The notes under the pieces: model-generated
Seen by the model: only the letters and a program-made list of their open reading frames with translations
What the model was told of the DNA's origin: nothing
Databases searched by the model: none
In this document: positions 1 through 7,721 of the stretch, piece after piece
Layout of the letters: each line of letters opens with the position of its first letter
How positions within the stretch are numbered: position 1 is the stretch's first letter
Source: Caldinitratiruptor microaerophilus
GTDB taxonomy: Bacteria > Bacillota > Sulfobacillia > Symbiobacteriales > ZC4RG38
Reading direction: 5' to 3'
Assembly: GCF_025999835.1 (NCBI RefSeq)
Contig: NZ_AP025628.1
Location: forward strand, 248,001 to 312,000
DNA length: 64,000 nucleotides
Made by a program: the position numbers and the translations under genes

Positions 1-620
1 GCACCACGTTCGACCTCGTCACCCCGGCCGGAGTGCGCACCTGCCGGGTGCAGGCCCCCGGCCTGTACAACGTCTACAACGCCGTGGGTGCCGCAGCGGC
101 GGCCTACGCGCTGGGGGTCGACCTGGACGTCATCGCCGCAGGCCTCAGCGAGACGTCCGCCGCCTTCGGGCGCATGGAGCGGCTGAAGGCCGAGGGGCGG
201 GAGGTCCTGGTGGCGCTGGTGAAGAACCCGGCGGGGTACAACCAGGTCCTCCGGACGGTACTTGGCGTGGAAGGGCCCAAGAACCTCCTGCTGCTCCTGA
301 ACGACCTGGCGGCCGACGGCACCGACGTGTCCTGGATCTGGGACGTCGACTTCGAGGTCCTGGCCGCGCGGGACGGGGAACTGAACCTCGTCATCTGCTC
401 CGGGCGGCGGGCCGAGGACCTAGCCGTCCGCATGAAGTACGCCGGGGTGAGCCCGGCGCGCATCGTGGTGGAGGCGGACCCCTCCCGGGCCCTCGAGCAG
501 GGGCTGCGCTTCACCCGGCCCGGGGAGGTCCTGTACGTCCTGCCGACGTACACCGCCATGCTGGAGCTACGGACGGTGCTGCAGCAGCGCGGCTACCTGC
601 GGGGCGCCTGGGACATCTGA
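1..620 (+). CDS. murT: Lipid II isoglutaminyl synthase, MurT subunit (5'-truncated)
   Basis: Only the C-terminal ~206 residues are present; the frame is open to the left edge (first whole codon at position 3), so the gene starts outside the window. MurT is a Mur-ligase-like subunit that, with GatD, amidates the alpha-carboxyl of D-glutamate in lipid II to D-isoglutamine at the cytoplasmic membrane. The visible part contains the GRME motif and the LVKNPAGYNQVL stretch typical of the MurT C-terminal (DUF1727) domain. gatD follows after a 27-bp gap on the same strand, the conserved two-gene arrangement. Identification is firm from the motif plus the GatD neighbour; the ATP-binding and zinc-ribbon parts cannot be judged because they lie upstream. 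Confidence 0.9.
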   Translation, partial: TTFDLVTPAGVRTCRVQAPGLYNVYNAVGAAAAAYALGVDLDVIAAGLSETSAAFGRMERLKAEGREVLVALVKNPAGYNQVLRTVLGVEGPKNLLLLLNDLAADGTDVSWIWDVDFEVLAARDGELNLVICSGRRAEDLAVRMKYAGVSPARIVVEADPSRALEQGLRFTRPGEVLYVLPTYTAMLELRTVLQQRGYLRGAWDI

Positions 621-647
621 GCCGTGCCCACGGGGGCGGGGGATCGA

Positions 648-1388
648 ATGCGCGCGGAGATCCGCATCCTGAGCCTGTACCCGGAGATCCTGAACATCTA
701 CGGCGACCGCGGCAACCTCATCACCCTGGTGCAGCGGGCCCGCTGGCACGGGCTGGAGCCCGTGGTCACCGAGGCGTCCATCGGAGACCCGGTCGACTTC
801 CGGCGGTACGACCTGGTCGCCATCGGCGGCGGGCAGGACAGGGAGCAGAAGCTGATCGCGGCGGACTTCAAGGACGAAAAGGGCCCCTCCCTGGCCGAGG
901 CCGTCCGGGAGGGGGTCGCTGTCCTGGCGGTCTGCGGGGCGTACCAGCTGATGGGCAAGTACTACCGCACGGCCCAGGGCGAGGAGATCCCGGGGCTCGG
1001 GATCTTCGACGCCTGGACCGAGGCCGGGTCCCGCCGGATGATCGGCGACGTCGTGGTGGAGACCGACCTCCTGGGCGGCACCCGCACGCTCGTGGGGTTC
1101 GAGAACCACTCGGGCCGCACGTTCCTGGGCCCGTCGGCGCGCCCCCTTGGCCGGGTCCTGCGGGGTCACGGGAACAACGGCGAGGACGGGCACGAGGGCA
1201 TCGTCCACCGCAGCGCGGTCGGCACCTACCTGCACGGGAGCCTCCTGCCCAAGAACCCCCACCTGGCCGACTGGCTCCTGCAGCGTGCCCTCGACTACCG
1301 GTACGGCGGCTCCGTGCGTCTGGGCCGGCTGGACGACGAGTTCGAGGAGCGGGCCCACGCCGCGATGGTCAGGCGCCTCCTGGGCTAG
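648..1388 (+). CDS. gatD: Lipid II isoglutaminyl synthase, glutaminase subunit GatD
   Basis: 246-residue class I glutamine amidotransferase of the CobB/CobQ type. It hydrolyses glutamine and passes ammonia to MurT for amidation of the peptidoglycan stem peptide. The N-terminus shows the GatD signature LYPEILNIYGDRGN (about residues 10-23). Cys96 in AVCGAYQLMG is the likely nucleophile and His196 in VGTYLHGS the likely catalytic His, close to the positions known for staphylococcal GatD. A GTG eight codons upstream (624) is possible, but the ATG at 648 follows a G-rich ribosome site and fits the family N-terminus. The stop overlaps the stop of the convergent YybS-like gene through a shared CTAG. 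Confidence 0.92.
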   Translation: MRAEIRILSLYPEILNIYGDRGNLITLVQRARWHGLEPVVTEASIGDPVDFRRYDLVAIGGGQDREQKLIAADFKDEKGPSLAEAVREGVAVLAVCGAYQLMGKYYRTAQGEEIPGLGIFDAWTEAGSRRMIGDVVVETDLLGGTRTLVGFENHSGRTFLGPSARPLGRVLRGHGNNGEDGHEGIVHRSAVGTYLHGSLLPKNPHLADWLLQRALDYRYGGSVRLGRLDDEFEERAHAAMVRRLLG

Positions 1389-2329
1389 CCGGTCCTCGCC
1401 GTGGGCCCCGGGCGCAGCCGCCGGAAGTCGAGGGCGAGGTCCAGGACGCCCAGGAAGCCGGCGGCGGGGCCCAGGTACGGCAAGAACAGGAGGAGGATCG
1501 CCATCCCGGTGGCCGCCCGGGGGGAGAAGGCCTGTCGCTCCTGGAGCCACCACGAGGCGACCGCGGCCCCCTGCAGGGCGAAGAGGAACTGCATCCCCAG
1601 GGCGACGTTGGTCACGACGGTCACCGCCCAGGCGGGCAGGTGGCGCTGCAGGAGCAGCGCCGGGGTCATGACCAGCACGTAGGCCCAGACGGACCAGACC
1701 GGCAGCGCCCAGCGGGCGAAGGGCGGCAGCGGCTCCACCGCGTGGCCGAGCCGCGGGAAGAGCCAGTGGACCAGGTAGTAGGTCAGGAGCGCCATCAGGG
1801 CCGCGTTGAGGACGAGCGCCAGAGGCAGGAGGGTCCGCATGAGGGTGGGGAGGGCGTCGAGCAGGGGCCGGTAGAGCTCCTGCTGCGCGGCCGGCAGGCG
1901 TGCCACCGCCTGCCGCATCGCGTCGGCGAAGGTCTGGATCTGGATGTCGAGCGGGTTCTGGCCCATGATGAGGAGGCTCAGGGCCACGGTGAGGAGGAGC
2001 CCCGCCAGGCCCGCGAGTGCGGTGAACGCCCCGGTGGTGGCCGGACTCTTGCGGGTGTGCAGCGCCCAGCCCAGGACCAGCCCCGGGAGGAGCCCCAGGG
2101 GGATCAGCACCAGCGCGACGTTCACCCACCCGAAGAGGAGCGCGGCCAGGAGGCTGGCCACGATCCCGGAGAGGACCCCGTACCGGAGCCCGTGTCGCAG
2201 GGTGACCAGCGCCACCGGGAGCGGCAGGTGCACGGTCAGGGGGAGGACCATCGCTCCCCCCACGAAGACGACGGTCAGGGCGGCCATCAGCGCTCCGAAG
2301 ACGAGGCCGCGGGTGGTGCGGGAAGGCAT
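1385..2329 (-). CDS. YybS-like polytopic membrane protein (DUF2232)
   Basis: 314-residue integral membrane protein with about eight hydrophobic segments. The pattern matches the YybS/DUF2232 family of Firmicutes: a short basic N-terminus, paired helices with LPLPVALVTLRHGLRYG in the first third, a long loop rich in Gln and Ala, then further helices ending in a basic tail. The biochemical function is unknown; YybS-like proteins resemble the transmembrane subunits of ECF-type importers, but nothing here identifies a substrate. The ATG at 2329 is preceded by a GGTAGGAGG ribosome site; an open frame continues upstream without a better start. It is transcribed toward gatD and shares the CTAG stop overlap with it, so it is not in that operon. 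Confidence 0.72.
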   Translation of the reverse strand: MPSRTTRGLVFGALMAALTVVFVGGAMVLPLTVHLPLPVALVTLRHGLRYGVLSGIVASLLAALLFGWVNVALVLIPLGLLPGLVLGWALHTRKSPATTGAFTALAGLAGLLLTVALSLLIMGQNPLDIQIQTFADAMRQAVARLPAAQQELYRPLLDALPTLMRTLLPLALVLNAALMALLTYYLVHWLFPRLGHAVEPLPPFARWALPVWSVWAYVLVMTPALLLQRHLPAWAVTVVTNVALGMQFLFALQGAAVASWWLQERQAFSPRAATGMAILLLFLPYLGPAAGFLGVLDLALDFRRLRPGPTARTG

Positions 2330-2502
2330 GCTCGCCGGACGCCTCCTACCTGCCATGCCGGTTCGGACCGTTCGACCAACATGGAACCACACCTTGTCCC
2401 CGCCGGCAAGGCTTCCCGCGGGGCCGGACGTATCGGGTGCGCACCGTGGTACCCGCTCTGACGTACTTCCCCGGGTTTCACCGGGCGCCGCGGGAGACCG
2501 GG

Positions 2503-2532
2503 TTGCGCATACCACCCGGGGTATGGTACGAT
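2503..2532 (+). promoter_or_regulatory. trxB promoter with CsoR-like palindrome between -35 and -10
   Basis: TTGCGC (2503-2508) and TACGAT (2527-2532) are separated by 18 bp and form a plausible sigma-A promoter about 200 bp upstream of trxB. The spacer holds ATACCACCCGGGGTAT (2509-2524), an imperfect palindrome with 5-bp arms ATACC/GGTAT around a C/G core, the style of sites bound by CsoR-family repressors. A csoR gene lies at 17421-17762. A repressor bound here would block polymerase. Control by CsoR is inferred; CstR- or FrmR-type relatives elsewhere in the genome bind similar sites. Confidence 0.5.
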
Positions 2533-2581
2533 ATCCCCCGACTGGCGCGCCCTGGCCGCGACGGGTGTGCCGGGTGGCAGT

Positions 2582-2607
2582 GGGGGCCGGGGCGCGAACC
2601 GGCCCCC
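2582..2607 (+). other. Stable hairpin in the trxB leader
   Basis: GGGGGCCGG (2582-2590) pairs perfectly with CCGGCCCCC (2599-2607) around an 8-nt loop. It lies downstream of the proposed trxB promoter, so it would be in the 5' leader. There is no U-run, so it is not an obvious terminator. The rest of 2330-2734 shows no gene. Confidence 0.35.
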
Positions 2608-2703
2608 CGCTGTGGTATCATTTGGAGCGAATCGGTCACGATAAGCCCGATCCCCCTGTCCCCATCCCGTCGCGGGCCATCCAGCAGCCGAAAGGAGGCG
2701 AAG

Positions 2704-2722
2704 GCCTGGCGCACGGCCAGGC
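2704..2722 (+). other. Hairpin between an upstream SD-like sequence and the trxB start
   Basis: GCCTGGC (2704-2710) and GCCAGGC (2716-2722) form a perfect 7-bp stem with a GCACG loop. It separates a strong AAAGGAGG at 2691-2698 from the ATG at 2735, whose own weaker site is GAGGG at 2723-2727. The hairpin abuts that weaker site and could modulate initiation. Confidence 0.35.
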
Positions 2723-2734
2723 GAGGGAATAGCC

Positions 2735-3697
2735 ATGCGCGACGTCGTCATTCTCGGCACCGGGCCGGCGGGTCTGACCGCCGCCCTGTACACGGCACGG
2801 GCGAACCTGAAGCCGCTGGTCGTCGAGGGGAACGAGCCGGGCGGGCAGCTGACCCTGACGACGACGGTGGAGAACTTCCCCGGGTTCCCGGACGGCATCC
2901 TGGGCCCCGACCTCATGGACAACATGCGCCGCCAGGCGGAGAAGTTCGGCGCGGAGTTCCAGTGGGGCGCGGCCACCCGGGTCGACTTCTCGAACCCCGA
3001 GGTCAAGAAGGTGTGGCTCGATGACGGCACGGAGATCGAGGCCCGCGCCGTGATCATCTCCACCGGGGCCTCGGCCCGGCTGCTGGGCCTCGAGCGGGAG
3101 AAGGAGCTGATCGGCCACGGCGTGTCCACCTGCGCGACCTGCGACGGCTTCTTCTTCACCGACAAGAAGATCGCCGTGGTCGGCGGCGGGGACAGCGCGA
3201 TGGAGGAGGCCCTGTTCCTCACCCGGTACGCCCGCGAGGTGCACGTGATCCACCGCCGGGACCAGCTCCGGGCGTCGAAGATCATGCAGGACCGGGCGAA
3301 GGCCAATCCCAAGATCCATTTCATCTGGAACACGGTCGTGGAGGCGCTCCTGGGCGACAAGCAGCTGGAGGGCGTCCGGCTCCGCAACGTGAAGACCGGC
3401 GAGGTCACGGAGTTCCCCCTGGAAGGCCTCTTCATCGCGATCGGCCACCAGCCGAACACCGGTTTCCTGGAGGGTCAGCTGGAGCTGCGGCCGGACGGCT
3501 ACATCAAGACCCGCGACAACGTGTTCACGAGCGTTCCCGGCGTCTTCGCGTGCGGTGACGTGATGGACTCCCGCTACCGCCAGGCCATCACGGCCGCGGG
3601 CACGGGCGCCATGGCCGCCCTGGAGACGGAGAAGTACCTGGAGGGGTCGATGACTCTGGGTTACCACTACGCCGACACCGCCGGCACCGGCGCGTGA
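2735..3697 (+). CDS. trxB: Thioredoxin reductase
   Basis: 320-residue low-molecular-weight thioredoxin reductase: a FAD flavoprotein that transfers electrons from NADPH to thioredoxin in the cytoplasm. Visible features are the N-terminal FAD-binding GTGPAG at residues 8-13, the redox-active Cys133-Ala-Thr-Cys136 before DGFF, the NADPH-binding GGGDSAMEE near 150-158 and the C-terminal ACGDV FAD motif. Length is normal. The ATG at 2735 places the Rossmann motif at the usual distance from the N-terminus although the frame is open further upstream. It appears monocistronic: a long hairpin follows, and selB has its own ribosome site. Its promoter carries a CsoR-like palindrome, which would tie thiol redox capacity to metal or sulfur stress. 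Confidence 0.96.
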   Translation: MRDVVILGTGPAGLTAALYTARANLKPLVVEGNEPGGQLTLTTTVENFPGFPDGILGPDLMDNMRRQAEKFGAEFQWGAATRVDFSNPEVKKVWLDDGTEIEARAVIISTGASARLLGLEREKELIGHGVSTCATCDGFFFTDKKIAVVGGGDSAMEEALFLTRYAREVHVIHRRDQLRASKIMQDRAKANPKIHFIWNTVVEALLGDKQLEGVRLRNVKTGEVTEFPLEGLFIAIGHQPNTGFLEGQLELRPDGYIKTRDNVFTSVPGVFACGDVMDSRYRQAITAAGTGAMAALETEKYLEGSMTLGYHYADTAGTGA

Positions 3698-3714
3698 CCG
3701 GCCGCCGATCCCGT

Positions 3715-3737
3715 GAGGGGGCCCACCGGGCCCCCTC
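3715..3737 (+). terminator. Terminator-like hairpin after trxB
   Basis: GAGGGGGCCC (3715-3724) and GGGCCCCCTC (3728-3737) form a perfect 10-bp stem with an ACC loop, 18 bp after the trxB stop. No U-tract follows, as with most hairpins in this GC-rich sequence, so termination may be partial. Confidence 0.5.
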
Positions 3738-3784
3738 GCCGCGCCTGGCGGTGTGGTAAGGTAGGGAGGAGGAGGTCGGGGGCG

Positions 3785-5683
3785 GTGAAGCACCTCATCA
3801 TCGGCACCGCGGGGCACGTCGACCACGGCAAGACGGCGCTGATCCGCGCCCTCACCGGCCAGGACACCGACCGGCTCCCGGAGGAGAAGGCCCGCGGCAT
3901 CTCGATCGACCTCGGGTTCGCCCAGTTCCGCCTGCCGAGCGGCCGGCGGGCGTCGATCATTGACGTGCCCGGCCACGAGCGGTTCATCCGCAACATGCTG
4001 GCCGGGATCACCGGCATCGACCTGGTCCTTCTGGTCGTGGCGGCCGACGAAGGGGTGATGCCCCAGACCCGGGAGCACCTCGACATCCTGCAGCTCCTCG
4101 GCATCAAGCAGGGGGTCGTGGTGCTCACGAAGGTCGACCTCGTCGACGCGGAGCTGCTGGACCTCGTCCGGGAGGACGTCGCCGCCGCCGTGAAGGGGAC
4201 CTTCCTGGAAGGCGCGCCGGTCGTCCCGGTGTCGTCGGTCACCGGCGAGGGGCTGGACCGCCTGGTGCAGATCGTGGACGGCCTGCTGGAGGTCACCGAG
4301 CCCAAGGACGTCACCTCCTTCGCCCGCATGCCGGTCGACCAGGCCTTCGTGCGGCCCGGGTTCGGCACCGTGGTGCGGGGCACCCTGGTGAGCGGCCGGA
4401 TCCGGACGGGAGACCGGCTGGAGCTGCTGCCGCAGGGCCTCGAGGTGCGGGTCCGGGGCCTGCAGGTGCACGGGGAGAAGGTGGAGGTGGCCGAGGCCGG
4501 GCAGCGCGTCGGGGTGAACCTCTCGGGCGTGGAGCGGGCCGAGGTGCGCCGCGGCGATGTCCTCGCCGAGCCCGGCGTGCTGCGGCCGACCGACACCTTC
4601 GCCGGCCGGCTGCACCTGCTCGCCTCCGTCCCGCGCCCCCTGCGGCACGGCGCCCGGGTGCACCTCCACACGGGCGCCAGCGAGGTGACCGGCCGGGTGC
4701 TCCTCCTGGACCGGGACGAGCTGGAGCCGGGCGATTCCGCCTTCATCCAGTTCCGCAGCGAGGCGCCGCTCGTGGTGGGGCGGGGCGACCGCTTCATCAT
4801 CCGCAGCTACTCCCCCGTGCACACGATCGGCGGCGGCGGGGTGATCGAGCCGCACGCCCGTTACCGGCGCCACCACGCGCCCCACCTGGAGGAACTGCGG
4901 GCCAAGGAGACCGGCGGGCGGACGGGGGTCATCGCCGAGACCCTGGCGCGCCGCGGCCCCGTCCCCCTGGCGGAGGCGGAACTCGCACGCCTCATCGGCG
5001 CCCCCGCCGACGTGCTCGCCCCGGACCTTCGCGCGCTCGAGGAGGCCGGCGAGATCCTCGCCCTGGAGGGGGGGTACTGGGTCCACCGGCGCGGGTACGC
5101 GGCTTTCGTGGAGGCCGCGCGGTCGGCCCTCGAGGCGTTCTACCGCCAGTGGCCGCTGCGCCCCGGCCTGCCGAAGGAGGAGCTGCGCCGCAAGGCGGTC
5201 CCCCAGGCGGACGCCCGGGCCTTCGCCGCCGTCCTGGGACGGGCGGTGGCGGCCGGCGAGCTCGTCCTGGACCGGGACCGCGTCCTGCTGCCGGGGCGCG
5301 AGGTGCGTCTCACGCCGGCGCAGGAGTCGCTGGCCCGGTCGCTCGAGGCCGCCGTCCGGGCGGCGGGCTTCAGCCCGCCCTCCGTGGCCGAGCTCAGAGA
5401 CCGCTTCCCCGACGCGCTCACCGAGGAGCTCATCCTCCACCTCCAGGAGGAGGGGCGGGTGGTGCGCCTCCCCGGCGACCTCATCCTCCACGCCGACCAC
5501 CTGCGCGAAGCCCGGGAACGGACCCGGCAGTTCCTGCGTACGCACCCGACCCTCACGGTCGCGGACTTCCGCGATCTGCTCGGGACCACCCGCAAGTACG
5601 CCCTGCCGATCCTCGACCACTTCGACACCCAGCGGTGGACCCGGCGGACGGGCGACGAGCGGGTCGCCGGGCCGCTTCTCTAG
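3785..5683 (+). CDS. selB: Selenocysteine-specific translation elongation factor SelB
   Basis: 632-residue GTPase that delivers selenocysteyl-tRNA(Sec) to ribosomes paused at a UGA followed by a SECIS hairpin. The EF-Tu-like N-terminal half contains the G1 motif GHVDHGKT (residues 10-17), the G3 motif DVPGHE and TKVD as G4, and starts with the family signature IIGTAGHVDHGKT. The last ~180 residues are the winged-helix repeats that bind the mRNA hairpin. The GTG at 3785 sits directly after a GGGAGGAGGAGG site; an upstream extension is open but lacks homology. selA, selD and tRNA(Sec) are not in the window. Its presence means the genome decodes UGA as selenocysteine, which matters for the interrupted AhpD-like frame at 62562-63095. 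Confidence 0.95.
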   Translation: MKHLIIGTAGHVDHGKTALIRALTGQDTDRLPEEKARGISIDLGFAQFRLPSGRRASIIDVPGHERFIRNMLAGITGIDLVLLVVAADEGVMPQTREHLDILQLLGIKQGVVVLTKVDLVDAELLDLVREDVAAAVKGTFLEGAPVVPVSSVTGEGLDRLVQIVDGLLEVTEPKDVTSFARMPVDQAFVRPGFGTVVRGTLVSGRIRTGDRLELLPQGLEVRVRGLQVHGEKVEVAEAGQRVGVNLSGVERAEVRRGDVLAEPGVLRPTDTFAGRLHLLASVPRPLRHGARVHLHTGASEVTGRVLLLDRDELEPGDSAFIQFRSEAPLVVGRGDRFIIRSYSPVHTIGGGGVIEPHARYRRHHAPHLEELRAKETGGRTGVIAETLARRGPVPLAEAELARLIGAPADVLAPDLRALEEAGEILALEGGYWVHRRGYAAFVEAARSALEAFYRQWPLRPGLPKEELRRKAVPQADARAFAAVLGRAVAAGELVLDRDRVLLPGREVRLTPAQESLARSLEAAVRAAGFSPPSVAELRDRFPDALTEELILHLQEEGRVVRLPGDLILHADHLREARERTRQFLRTHPTLTVADFRDLLGTTRKYALPILDHFDTQRWTRRTGDERVAGPLL

Positions 5684-5798
5684 CGTCTCCGGAGCGCTCC
5701 TGGCAGCCGGCAGGGAAACCCGCGGCTGGGGCCGAAGCTCCCTTTAGGCGGGGCGCCGCTCCGCGCGGCAGCCCCTCCGGTGAAGGGGGGCGGGTGCC

Positions 5799-6602
5799 GT
5801 GGCGCGCATCCTCGTGCTGGAGCCGGCGCCGGTCGACCGGGCTCGCATCGCGGGGCTCCTGGAGGCTGCCGGCCACTCGGTGGTCGTCGCGGAGACCGCC
5901 CGCGCCGCCGAGGACCGCCTGGCACGCGAGCCCGCCGGCAGCTTCCAGCTTCTCGTCACGGAGCTGAACCTGCCGGACCGGTCCGGCCTGGAGCTGATCC
6001 GCGCGCTCAAGTCCGCTCCCGCCACGGCGGGGGTGCCCGTACTCGTGGTCACCCCGCAGCCGCCGCGGGAGCTCGTCATCGACCTGATCCTGGCCGGGGC
6101 GGAGAACGTCGTCTCCAAGCCGTTCGCCAGCGAGGTCCTCCTGCGGCGGGTGACCGAGATCCTGGCCGGCCAGCGGCCCTTGCGCCAGTCCCGGCAGGGC
6201 GAGATCTCCTGGTCCCTGCCGGAGTACCTGGAACGGGAGATGAAACGCTCCCTGCGGAGCGGGCTCCCGCTCTCCGTCGTGGTCGCCCTGGCCCGCACGG
6301 CGGACGGCCGCCCGGTACCGGATCTGCTGGCGCTCCTGGTGCAGGCGCTGCGCGTGCGCGACACGGACCTCGTGTTCGGACTCGAAACCGGAGAGGTCGT
6401 GTTCCTTCTCCCGGACACGGACCGGGCAGGCGCACAGGTGGTGGAGGAGCGCATCGCCCGGGCGCTGGCCGGAGGGGGGACGGAGGCCGGATCGGGCGGC
6501 TTGCGCCTCTTCACGGGGACAGCGTCGGCCCCGGCCGACGCCACCACGGCCGGACGGCTGCTGGACATCGCGCTCGAGCGGGCGCGGTCCCGGGCAGGCT
6601 AA
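5799..6602 (+). CDS. Receiver-domain protein with degenerate GGDEF-like C-terminus
   Basis: 267 residues. Residues 1-125 have the response-regulator receiver fold, including the conserved Lys in SKPF near 109. The phosphoacceptor position aligns with Glu55 (TELNLPDRSG), not Asp, and the usual acidic pair is reduced to Glu8, so the domain is probably phosphorylation-independent or mimics the phosphorylated state. Residues ~150-260 have the spacing of a diguanylate-cyclase domain (DTDLVFGLETGEVVFLLPDTD) but lack GGDEF, so cyclase activity is unlikely. The GTG start follows a GAAGGGGGG site. No histidine kinase adjoins it; it sits between selB and the M42 cluster. The 115-bp gap after selB contains GC-rich inverted segments but no recognisable RNA gene. 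Confidence 0.7.
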   Translation: MARILVLEPAPVDRARIAGLLEAAGHSVVVAETARAAEDRLAREPAGSFQLLVTELNLPDRSGLELIRALKSAPATAGVPVLVVTPQPPRELVIDLILAGAENVVSKPFASEVLLRRVTEILAGQRPLRQSRQGEISWSLPEYLEREMKRSLRSGLPLSVVVALARTADGRPVPDLLALLVQALRVRDTDLVFGLETGEVVFLLPDTDRAGAQVVEERIARALAGGGTEAGSGGLRLFTGTASAPADATTAGRLLDIALERARSRAG

Positions 6603-6662
6603 CAGGGGCGGGGACGGCGGACTGCCCGGTGGCCGGGGCGGAACCCGCAGGGGGGTGCAAGG

Positions 6663-7721
6663 TTGGAACTGGCGGACGAGCTGGCCCGGCTTGTGGAGCT
6701 GCCCAGCGTCACGGGCCGGGAGGATGACGTCACGCACTTTCTGCTCGAGGCGTGGGCCGACCGGGTCGACAGCGCCCGGGTGGACCGCGCCGGCAACTAC
6801 GTGGGCCTGCGGCGGGGGAGCCTGCCGGAGGGGTCGCTGCGCGTCCTGGTGGCTGCCCACGTGGACTCGATCGGGATGATGGTGGCGGCGATCGAGCCGG
6901 GCGGGTTCCTGCGCGCCGTGCCGGTCGGGGGCGTGGACGGCCGCTACCTCCTGGGCCTGGAGGTGGTGGTCCACGGCAGGCGGCCGGTGCCGGGGGTGGT
7001 GGGGGCGCGTCCGCCCCACATCACCCGTCCGGAGGAGCGCCGGTCGATCCCCCCGGTCGCCGAGCTGTTCGTCGACACGGGCCTCCCGGAGGGCGAGGTG
7101 CGCGAGCTCGTCGCCCCCGGCGACCCGGTCACCTGGCGCCGGCCGCTCCTGCGGCTCCGGAACGGGCGGGTGGCCGGGCGCAGCCTCGACAACCGGGCGG
7201 GCGTGGCCGCGCTCGGGGTGGTGCTGCGGGAGCTCCGCCACCTGGACCAGGCAGCGGACGTGTACGCGGTGGGGACCGTCGGCGAGGAGTTCGGCGGCAT
7301 GCCCGGCGCCCGGGCGGCGGCGCAGGCCATCCGGCCGCACGTGGCGATCGCCCTGGACGTCACCTTCGGCAGCCACCACGGGGTGACGGACGACCACTTT
7401 CCCCTCGACGGCGGGCCGACCATCATGGTGGGGCCGAACTGCCACCCGGGCCTTGCCCGCTTCCTGCGGGAGGTCGCGTCGGCCGAAGGCATCCCGTACG
7501 CGATGGAGGTCTCTGGCGGCAGCTCGGGTACCGACGCCTGGGTGATGCAGGTGGCGGCGGAGGGGTCGGTGACGGGGGTCGTCTCGATCCCGCTGCGGTA
7601 CATGCACACGCCCGTGGAGGTCGTGAGCCTCTCCGACATCCGGCTGGCCGGGCGCCTGGTGGCGGCCGCCGTGGCCCGGCTCGACGAAGGGATGGTGCGC
7701 GAGTGGACGTCGCTCTCCTGA
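6663..7721 (+). CDS. M42 family aminopeptidase (first of three)
   Basis: 352-residue cocatalytic zinc aminopeptidase/endoglucanase-like protein of the M42 family. These cytosolic enzymes form large tetrahedral (TET-type) assemblies that trim peptides. All expected metal ligands and the general base are visible: His66 and Asp68 (AAHVDS), Asp176 (SLDNRAG), Glu208/Glu209 (GEEFG), Asp232 (ALDVT) and His315 (YMHTPVE). The TTG at 6663 is preceded by a G-rich ribosome site. The gene overlaps the next M42 gene by 19 bp, so the two are translationally coupled. Substrate preference (glutamyl, leucyl or other) cannot be read from the sequence. Confidence 0.88.
   Translation: MELADELARLVELPSVTGREDDVTHFLLEAWADRVDSARVDRAGNYVGLRRGSLPEGSLRVLVAAHVDSIGMMVAAIEPGGFLRAVPVGGVDGRYLLGLEVVVHGRRPVPGVVGARPPHITRPEERRSIPPVAELFVDTGLPEGEVRELVAPGDPVTWRRPLLRLRNGRVAGRSLDNRAGVAALGVVLRELRHLDQAADVYAVGTVGEEFGGMPGARAAAQAIRPHVAIALDVTFGSHHGVTDDHFPLDGGPTIMVGPNCHPGLARFLREVASAEGIPYAMEVSGGSSGTDAWVMQVAAEGSVTGVVSIPLRYMHTPVEVVSLSDIRLAGRLVAAAVARLDEGMVREWTSLS

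Noticed and set aside
2636-5620. Long minus-strand open frame opposite trxB and selB
   Set aside because: Shadow of strongly identified genes; composition is Arg/Pro/Gly-rich without motifs.
5684-5798. Possible tRNA(Sec) or riboswitch between selB and the receiver-like gene
   Set aside because: The gap is about the right size and rich in inverted segments, but there is no UCA anticodon loop or T-loop motif on either strand and no match to a riboswitch core I know.
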